Source: Frondihabitans sucicola
Lineage (GTDB): Bacteria > Actinomycetota > Actinomycetes > Actinomycetales > Microbacteriaceae
Reading direction: 5' to 3'
Assembly: GCF_030296615.1 (NCBI RefSeq)
Contig: NZ_AP027732.1
Coordinates: 3,415,042 to 3,479,041, forward strand
Length of the DNA stretch: 64,000 nucleotides
This document shows positions 58,218 through 64,000 of the stretch, in pieces. Made by a program: the position numbers and the translations under genes. Numbering within the stretch: the first letter of the stretch is position 1; each line of letters starts with the position of its first letter. Below the pieces are notes generated by a model. That model ran no database searches. It was given only the letters and a program-made list of their open reading frames with translations, and was not told the DNA's origin.

Positions 58218-59171
58218 ATGCTGCACTCCGTCGCCGTCCTCGCCATCGAGGGCCTCCCGCCGTTCGAATTCGGGGTCGCCTGTGAGGTGTTCGGCATCGA
58301 CCGCCGCGACACGGGCGGGCCGGTCTTCGACTTCCGCGTCGTGACGGCGCACCCCGGCCCGGTCCGGACGAGCCTCGGTTTCGACATGGTGATCGACAAC
58401 GGTCTCGACGAGGCCGACGGGGTCGACCTGGTCGTCGTTCCCGCTCATGGCACGGGAGAGGTGGATCCTGCGTACCTCGAGTTCCTGCGACGGGCGCACG
58501 CGAACGGCGCGACGATCCTCAGCATCTGCAGCGGCGCGTTCGTCCTGGCGGCGACGGGGCTGCTCGACGGTCGCCGGGCGTCGACCCACTGGATGCATGC
58601 CGACGCCCTGAGACGACTCCACCCGGCCGTGACGGTCGACCCCGACGTGCTCTACGTCGACGAGGGGACCCTCGTGACGAGCGCAGGCACCTCGGCCGGG
58701 ATCGACGCATGCCTTCACCTCGTGCGCCGAGAGCTCGGAGTGGGCGCGGCGAACGCCATCGCCCGGCGCATGGTCATCCCGGCGCAGCGCGACGGCGGGC
58801 AGGCGCAGTTCATCGGTGCGCCCATCGCCGAGCGCTGCTCCGACTCGCTCGCGAGCGTCATGGACTGGATGATCGAGAACCTCGACCGCGACCTGACCGT
58901 CGACGAACTGGCCCGCCGAGCACTGATGTCGCCGCGGACCTTCGCCAGGCGGTTCCGTGCCGACGTCGGGACGACACCGGGGGCGTGGCTCAACCGCCAG
59001 CGACTGCTCCGCGCGCAGAACCTGCTCGAAGAGACCGACGACACGCTCGAGGCGATTGCAGCGGCCACCGGCTTCGGCTCGGCGGCGGTGCTGCGGCACC
59101 ACTTCTCGCGGGTGCTCCAGACCACTCCGACGGCGTACCGTCGGGCCTTCGGCGAGCGCCAGCTCGCCTAG
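58218..59171 (+). CDS. GlxA-type transcriptional regulator (DJ-1/PfpI domain plus AraC HTH)
   Basis: 317 aa. An N-terminal DJ-1/PfpI-like domain (VAVLAIEGLPPFEFGVACEVFGIDRR…ICSGAFVLAATGLLDGRRASTHW) and a C-terminal AraC double HTH (LTVDELARRALMSPRTFARRFRADVGTTPGAWLNRQRLLRAQNLLEETDDTLEAIAAATGFGSAAVLRHHFSRVLQTTP). The cysteine in SICSGAF is at the PfpI nucleophile position, but these regulators usually only sense. Metabolite and targets are unknown; it is divergent from galE, which could be a target. Confidence 0.92.
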   Translation: MLHSVAVLAIEGLPPFEFGVACEVFGIDRRDTGGPVFDFRVVTAHPGPVRTSLGFDMVIDNGLDEADGVDLVVVPAHGTGEVDPAYLEFLRRAHANGATILSICSGAFVLAATGLLDGRRASTHWMHADALRRLHPAVTVDPDVLYVDEGTLVTSAGTSAGIDACLHLVRRELGVGAANAIARRMVIPAQRDGGQAQFIGAPIAERCSDSLASVMDWMIENLDRDLTVDELARRALMSPRTFARRFRADVGTTPGAWLNRQRLLRAQNLLEETDDTLEAIAAATGFGSAAVLRHHFSRVLQTTPTAYRRAFGERQLA

Positions 59172-59261
59172 CGTCCCCGCCCGCTGCACTCGGCTCGCCT
59201 GCCGCCTCCCCCTCACGCTGCCCCCGACCCCGCCCCGCCCCCTCCCCTCTCCCTCCCCCGT

Positions 59262-59344
59262 CCGAAATCGAAGGGGATTTTCGGCCGACACCCCGTTTTG
59301 CCGCGTGAACCGTCGGCCCGCAGAAGAATCCCCTTCGATTTCGG
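59262..59344 (+). repeat. Palindromic dispersed element, copy 2 (plus orientation)
   Basis: Inverted ends CCGAAATCGAAGGGGAT (59262-59278) and its complement (59328-59344) enclose a 49-base middle. The first 24 bases of that middle match copy 1 (49612-49706, minus strand) at 22 positions. It lies between glxA-type and manA stops in a 289-base gap (59172-59460) without genes. The left flank is C-rich, the right flank G-rich. Confidence 0.8.
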
Positions 59345-59458
59345 GAGGGGCGGGCAGGGTGGGGCGGGCATGGTGGGGCGGGATTTCGGGAGCGGGCAAG
59401 GAGGGGCGGGCAGGGTGGGGTGGTGCGGGGCAGAGGACGGGGAGGGGCGGCGGCGGAG
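59340..59458 (+). repeat. G-rich degenerate tandem tract beside element copy 2
   Basis: About 115 bases of GGGCAGGGTGGGGCGGGC-like units, with a stray GCGGGATTTCGGGA at about 59377-59390 that repeats the element end. The skew and arrangement equal the tract beside copy 1. Confidence 0.65.
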
Positions 59459-59460
59459 AA

Positions 59461-60638
59461 CTAGGCGCTGGTCGCGACGAAGGCCTCGCCGGTGCCGGTG
59501 ACGGCCAGCCGCCATTCGTCGGGCGTGACGTAGACCGACTCTCCCTGCGAGAGCCGGATGTTGCCGTCTTGACCCTTGAGGTGCAGCTCGCCCTTCGTGA
59601 CGAGGACGATCGACGGGCCGCCGAGCGAGACGACGGCGCCCTGATCCCCCGGCACGACGTGCAACAGCGCGAAGCCGACGTCGTCGGGGTCGAACCGCTC
59701 GACGCCCGCGCCGGCGACGGTCGGCCGCAGGTACGGCAGGGGCAGCGGTTCGAAGTCGAGCACGCGAAGCAGTTCGGGGACGTCGACGTGCTTGGGCGTG
59801 AGACCACCGCGCAGGACGTTGTCGGACGGCGCCATGAGCTCGATGCCGAGGCCGCCGAGATAGGCGTGGATGTTTCCGGCGGGGAGGAAGAGCGCCTCGC
59901 CCTTCGCCAGGGTCACCCGGTTGAGGAGGAGCGCGATCACGACGCCCGGGTCGCCCGGATAGAGTTCGGCCAGTTGCTCGACGGTCGCGATGGTCGGCGA
60001 CACCTCGACGTCGGTCGCAGCGACGAGGGCCGTCGCCGAGCCGCTGACCGCTTCGATGGTCGCGGCCGCGTCGTCGCCCTCGAAGAGCCAGGCGACTGTG
60101 GCCTCGAGCGACTCGTCCAGGTGCTCGCGGAGGGCATCCAGGTGCCCCAAACCGTCGTCGAGGGCCGCGAGGTCGGCTCGCGTGTCGTCCAGCGGCCGGA
60201 AACCGCACAGGGCGTCGAAGGTGTCGCTCAGCGCGTAGATGATCTCGGGCTTCGGAAAAGGATCCTTGTAGTTGCGCTCGGTCGCCACGAGCGGGACGCC
60301 GGCGCGATTCTCGCGGTCGAAGCCTTCGCGGGCCTGCTGCGGCGTGGGGTGGGCCTGGATCGAGAGGGTGCCGCGGCGGCCAACACCTTCATCAGGAACG
60401 GCAGGTGACGCTTCCCCTGGCCGAGGGCGCGATCGGGCTGAGCGGCGATCCAGTCGGCGAGCGTGTCTGCGCCGTCGACGACGGCGGGATTGACGACGAC
60501 GCTGGGCGACCCCGGGTGGGCGCCGAGCCACAGCTCGGCCTCCGGGCGGCCCGACGGGGTTCGGCCGAGGAGGGTGGAGATCGCCTCCGTGGAACCCCAC
60601 GCGTAGTCGCGCGGAACGTTGGTGATGGCAAGGAACAT
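59461..60638 (-). CDS. manA: Mannose-6-phosphate isomerase, class I (frame broken once)
   Basis: About 392 aa: N-terminal MFLAITNVPRDYAWGSTEAI, ELWLGAHPGSPS, zinc-site LSIQAHPTPQQAREGFDRE, KPEIIYALSDTFDALCGF and the catalytic-arginine-region motif with RGGLTPKHVDVPELL, plus a C-terminal cupin. It converts fructose-6-phosphate to mannose-6-phosphate, feeding manB. The break is in GGG at 60366-60368; one base restores LAAAAPLSIQAHPTP. Distinct from the catabolic paralogue at 13234-14445. Confidence 0.96.
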
Positions 60639-60727
60639 GCCCCCAAGGTATCAACCGGCCGCTGGACCCGTACCGCTTCGCCTCGGGCGCGAGACTCCCT
60701 GGCACCTCCGTCGTCTAGCCTGGTCGC

Positions 60728-62098
60728 ATGTCCGTCGCCCGAGCCCTCCCCCGCGTCGACTCCGGGGCGAAGCGTCCGGCAACCGAGCGGACCACCTTCG
60801 CCACGTTCGTGTTCCTCGTGCTGTTCTTCGGCGACGCCCTACGGAATTCGATCGGCTGGTGGGGCTGGGGCGCGATCTGCCTCGCCATGGTGGCCTGGTC
60901 GGTCGTGCTCGTCGTGAGGCATCCGATCAAGGCGGGCCGTCTGCCGATCCTGCTCGGACTTCTCCTCGCCTGGATGATCGCTTCGCTGATCTGGTCCGAC
61001 TATCGCAGCGGGTCCCTCCTCGGGATCGGAACACAGCTCATGACGACCGTCGCCCCGGTCGCCATCGTGTCGACCGTGTCGTGGCCCGGCATCGTGAAGG
61101 CCCTCGGGCGTGCCCTGCGTTCCATCGTCGTGCTCTCGCTCCTGTTCGAGCTCGTCGTGTCGATCTTCGTGCGGCACCCGTTCTGCCCGGTCTACGTCGA
61201 CTGCTCGGCGAGCAGCTACCCGGCCGCGTTCAACTGGACCCGTGACAACCTCTTCACCGGGGGCCAGATCCAGGGCCTGCCCGGCAACAGCAACCTGCTG
61301 GCGATCTTCGCGCTGCTCGCCCTGATCGTCACGGCCGTGCAGGCGCACGCGCGGGTGATCTCGAGGCGCGAGGCGTGGCTCGGCCTCGTCGCGTCGATCC
61401 TGGCCCTGGGCCTCACCCGTTCGTCGACCGTCGTCGCCTGCCTCGTCGTCTGCGCCATCGTCTTCGGCTTCGCCGTCGCTGCGCGCAGGATCCCGCTCGG
61501 CCGCCGCTGGGTCGTGGCCGTCGGCGCCCTCGTGCTGGCCGCCCTGGTCGCCCTCGTGGTGACGGTCGGCCGCGGCACGATCCTGCACGTCCTCGGCAAG
61601 AGCGAAGACCTCACCGGTCGCGTGACGATCTGGAGGGACGTCGTGAGGCTCGCGGTCGAGCGGCCCGTGGTCGGCTGGGGCTGGACCGGCTGGTGGCAGC
61701 CGTACCTCTCGCCCTTCGCCGACCTCGCGCACCGCAAGGGCGTCGTCTACCTCCAGGCGCACAACGCCTACCTCGACGTGTGGTTCCAGCTCGGCTTCAT
61801 CGGCCTGGGGCTCTTCCTCGCGGTCCTCGTGACGACGGCCTCCCGGTCGTGGTGGTGGGCGACCGACCGTCGCATGCTCGGTGTCGGGCGACCGGCCCCG
61901 TGGAACTCGCTCGATCTGCTCCCTCTGCTGCTCCTCGCGACCCTGCTCGTGCACGGTCTCGCGGAGTCGAGGCTGAACGTGGAGTGGGGCTGGGCACTCC
62001 TGGTCACGATCTGCCTGTCGACGCGCGCCGACAACTTCCGGTGGTGGACCACACCCGAGGTCGCGCGCTCCGACGTGGCCGCCCCCGTCGCGCCTTAG
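60728..62098 (+). CDS. O-antigen ligase/polymerase-like membrane protein (Wzy_C)
   Basis: 456 aa with about twelve helices and the Wzy_C region: long extracytoplasmic loop (PFCPVYVDCSASSYPAAFNWTRDNLFTGG) and the conserved TGRVTIWRDVVRLAVERPVVGWGWTGWW…HNAYLDVWFQLGFIGLGLF. The WRD/R and HNxYLD residues are typical of ligases that polymerise or attach surface glycans. The start is ATG 60728. It faces a convergent membrane-protein gene whose stop overlaps by 4 bases. Confidence 0.88.
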   Translation: MSVARALPRVDSGAKRPATERTTFATFVFLVLFFGDALRNSIGWWGWGAICLAMVAWSVVLVVRHPIKAGRLPILLGLLLAWMIASLIWSDYRSGSLLGIGTQLMTTVAPVAIVSTVSWPGIVKALGRALRSIVVLSLLFELVVSIFVRHPFCPVYVDCSASSYPAAFNWTRDNLFTGGQIQGLPGNSNLLAIFALLALIVTAVQAHARVISRREAWLGLVASILALGLTRSSTVVACLVVCAIVFGFAVAARRIPLGRRWVVAVGALVLAALVALVVTVGRGTILHVLGKSEDLTGRVTIWRDVVRLAVERPVVGWGWTGWWQPYLSPFADLAHRKGVVYLQAHNAYLDVWFQLGFIGLGLFLAVLVTTASRSWWWATDRRMLGVGRPAPWNSLDLLPLLLLATLLVHGLAESRLNVEWGWALLVTICLSTRADNFRWWTTPEVARSDVAAPVAP

Positions 62099-63444
62099 CG
62101 GTCGAGGACCACCGCGCAGCTCAGATCGGTCTTCCAGGAGGGAGCCTCCGGGATCGAGGCGGCCTGCGCACCCGACTCGCAGCTCGTCGTCGCGGCGGCG
62201 ACGCCGGTGGTCCAGAGCGGGCCACCGTCCCGTCGGTGCGACTCGACGTGCACGTGCACGGCTTGAGCGCAGAACGTCAACGCGAGGGCGACCACCCCGA
62301 CGGTCACCGCGGCACGGCCCTTCGCCCGGAGCAGACGATCGGCCGCGAGCACGACGAGAGCGATCAGGAACATGGCCGGGACCACCCCGTAGCGGAGGAT
62401 TCGGCCGTGGAGCTCCTCCGCCGGCGTGTAGTGGTCGAACTGCACGTAGTGGTCGGCATTGACGAGCGCTCCGGCGACCCAGGGGACGGTCGCCCCCGCC
62501 GCGACCGCTCCGATCGCGACGAAGTCGAAACCGCGGGTGCGGAGCACCAGGATGACCGCCGCGACGAGGAACGGGATGAGGGCGAGCAGCCCGATCCACC
62601 AGCCGAACTGGGTGACCCTGGCCCCGACCCAGTTCGCGGAGGGGTTGGCGATCGGGAGGACGACGCTTTCGAGATAGCCGCGGATGACATCGAGCGCCGT
62701 CAACGGACTCCGCTCCGGCCTCGTGCGCGCATGAGTCGCCAGCGCCGCAATCTGGGCCGCCACACCGACGACGAGCGCCGCCGACACCGGCCACGATTTC
62801 GGACGGCGCAGGGAGAAGAGCACGAGCGGCAGGAACAGCGCCACCTGGATCTCCGACAGGGCGCAGGCCAGCAGGATCACGGCCACCACCCCGGACTGCC
62901 ACCACGCCCGCGGGCGGAAGAGCAGCAGCCAGGGCGTCAGCCAGAGGAGCAGCCAGTGGAAGTTGGCCATGTTGCCCAGCACCTCGATCGGCAGCGCCGG
63001 CACCAGAACCGTGATCGACGCGAGCGCGGCGCGAGACCACGGCGACGACACGACGTCGCGGCTGCACCAGAACACGAGGCAAGCGACGATCCCGGACGCC
63101 GTGCAGACCAGCGCGGTGACCGTCGTGGCGAAGTGGTCGAGAGGCGACACGGCGGTCGCGATGTCGGTGAGGATCCGGGGCACGAACTGCAAGTAGCCCT
63201 GATACGGGTGGAACAGGCTCCCGAAGACGCCGAGGTCGTAGCGTTCGTGAAGGAAGACTCGGCCGTCCTCGGCCCAGACCGTGGCCCGGACCTCGGGCGG
63301 AAGGCGCAGCCTCGCGACCAGGGCGAGCAGGATCGCGATCAGCACGCCGGCGAGGATCTCGCCACCTCTCGCGGTCGGCCGGCGGCGTCGCACCTCGGCC
63401 GCAGGCATGCGGGTTCGGGCGACGTCCGCGGGCAGGTAGGTCAT
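62095..63444 (-). CDS. Multi-pass membrane protein, probable envelope glycosyltransferase-like
   Basis: 449 aa from ATG 63444 (a longer frame opens with GTG 63516). It has about ten helices. The first loop has VWAEDGRVFLHERYDLGVFGSLFHPYQGYLQFVPRIL, in which the ED pair after TM1 resembles the loop-1 acidic motif of GT-C lipid-linked glycosyltransferases. The C-terminal outside part contains two cysteines (TTSCESG; DLSCAVV). No exact family is recognised. Its setting between surface-polymer genes supports envelope glycan assembly. Confidence 0.72.
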   Translation of the reverse strand: MTYLPADVARTRMPAAEVRRRRPTARGGEILAGVLIAILLALVARLRLPPEVRATVWAEDGRVFLHERYDLGVFGSLFHPYQGYLQFVPRILTDIATAVSPLDHFATTVTALVCTASGIVACLVFWCSRDVVSSPWSRAALASITVLVPALPIEVLGNMANFHWLLLWLTPWLLLFRPRAWWQSGVVAVILLACALSEIQVALFLPLVLFSLRRPKSWPVSAALVVGVAAQIAALATHARTRPERSPLTALDVIRGYLESVVLPIANPSANWVGARVTQFGWWIGLLALIPFLVAAVILVLRTRGFDFVAIGAVAAGATVPWVAGALVNADHYVQFDHYTPAEELHGRILRYGVVPAMFLIALVVLAADRLLRAKGRAAVTVGVVALALTFCAQAVHVHVESHRRDGGPLWTTGVAAATTSCESGAQAASIPEAPSWKTDLSCAVVLDR

Positions 63445-63531
63445 CCCGACAGGCTGCCACGACTCCGCTCGGACGCAGGCTTGCCGGGCGATGCGGCGTC
63501 TCCTTCGCCAGCTCACCTGTCACAATGAGGC

Positions 63532-64000
63532 GTGACGATTCCCGACGCGAGGCGTGATCCGCCGCGGCGGTACCTCTCGGCCTGGATCGGATTCTCGGCC
63601 GGCGGCACCTTCAGTCAGTCGCTCACCGTCGCGATCCTGCTCTACGCCCTCGGCATCCACACGGTGCGGGCCCTGATCGGCTGGCCCGGCTCGATCGCCG
63701 TCCTGGCCACCCTGGTGGTGCTCGCCTCGCTGTCGCTGCTCGGCGCACGACACCGGATCGAATGGCGAGGCATCCTGCCGATTTCGCTTCTGGGCCTGTT
63801 CGGGTTCCTCGGCGTCAGCGTCTTCTGGAGCCAGTACACCTGGGTCACCGTCGGCGGCGTCTTCTACGCTCTGGCGTTCGGGGCCCTCGGCATGTATCTC
63901 GCACTCGGGCGCGACCTGGTGCAGGTCATCCGGGCCACCGGCGACGCCCTGCGGATCCTGCTCACCATCTCGCTCTCGCTCGAGGTCCTCAGCGGCCTGC
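63532..64000 (+). CDS. N-terminal part of a multi-pass membrane protein (O-antigen polymerase-like), cut by the window end
   Basis: An open frame from GTG 63532 continues without stop to 64000 (156 codons): MTIPDARRDPPRRYLSAWIG, then at least four hydrophobic segments (SQSLTVAILLYALGIHTV; SIAVLATLVVLASLSLLG; ILPISLLGLFGFLGVSVFWSQYTW; VGGVFYALAFGALGMYLAL) and ALRILLTISLSLEVLSGL. The FWSQYTWVTVGGVFYALAF…SLEVLSGL pattern resembles the start of Wzy_C-type proteins, like its neighbour at 60728. There is no Shine-Dalgarno; CACAAT at 63521-63526 could be a -10 for leaderless translation. Confidence 0.75.
   Translation, partial: MTIPDARRDPPRRYLSAWIGFSAGGTFSQSLTVAILLYALGIHTVRALIGWPGSIAVLATLVVLASLSLLGARHRIEWRGILPISLLGLFGFLGVSVFWSQYTWVTVGGVFYALAFGALGMYLALGRDLVQVIRATGDALRILLTISLSLEVLSGL

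Noticed and set aside
34660-58470. Frequent GGATCCTGC/GCAGGATC words as a chromosome-orientation motif
   Set aside because: Most occurrences lie in coding frames with favoured codons and on both strands; without a genome-wide count I cannot claim over-representation or polarity.
60839-63523. 894-codon minus-strand open frame across two membrane-protein genes
   Set aside because: It overlaps the well-supported O-antigen-ligase-like gene in antisense and translates to low-complexity Arg/Gly/Asp-rich sequence.

Overview
The window looks like a chromosomal segment of a high-GC actinobacterium, most probably a member of the Microbacteriaceae; the family is an inference. The evidence is strong GC3 bias, two WhiB proteins, MtrA-MtrB-LpqB, PdtaS, long-form HPF, DUF3499, LpqB, a mycothiol-type ArsC and ArsR, and gene order (whiB1 / pdtaS / secA / hpf / comF / lpqB-mtrB-mtrA / ahcY / manB / DUF3499 / whiB2 / manA) that follows the Rv3219-Rv3260 core block of Mycobacterium.

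Positions 1-27,000 are largely accessory. They hold the end of phnD with phnC and a fused double phnE (phosphonate uptake, 1-2677). Next is a catabolic island with an MFS carrier, a phosphotriesterase-like hydrolase, a tandem CaiB/BaiF CoA-transferase, a thiolase-fold enzyme with a DUF35 partner and a TetR regulator (2.9-10.2 kb). An ECF sigma factor with a membrane partner follows (10.5-11.9 kb). Then comes a LacI-controlled oligosaccharide locus, with a divergent phosphomannose-isomerase-like cupin and an ABC importer plus an intracellular TIM-barrel glycosidase-like enzyme (12.1-20.1 kb). Last are an arsenic operon with no visible efflux pump (20.4-23.0 kb), tRNA-Lys(CTT), and bcp.

Positions 24,000-64,000 are mostly conserved core. 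They hold whiB1, pdtaS, secA, hpf, comF, lpqB, mtrB and mtrA. Then comes the DUF4129-DUF4350-MoxR-DUF58 / SpoIIM / RDD membrane cluster, ahcY, and a CsoR-controlled copZ-copA operon. Surface-glycan genes follow: manB, DUF5719, a large GT2 fusion, galE, manA, an O-antigen-ligase-like polymerase and membrane proteins. whiB2 and a GlxA-type regulator sit among them.

A dominant technical feature is a series of about 29 apparent single-base losses. Nearly all lie in homopolymers of 2-5 bases, and many fall in genes expected to be essential (mtrB, lpqB, manA, manB, whiB2, galE). They look like consensus/assembly errors rather than real pseudogenes. Affected genes are listed here as single CDS spans with the break position given. 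Apart from genes, the window holds two copies of a 95-bp (or shorter) palindromic element followed by G-rich tracts, several strong terminators, and operator-like palindromes for LacI, ArsR, CsoR and possibly BldD-type regulators.
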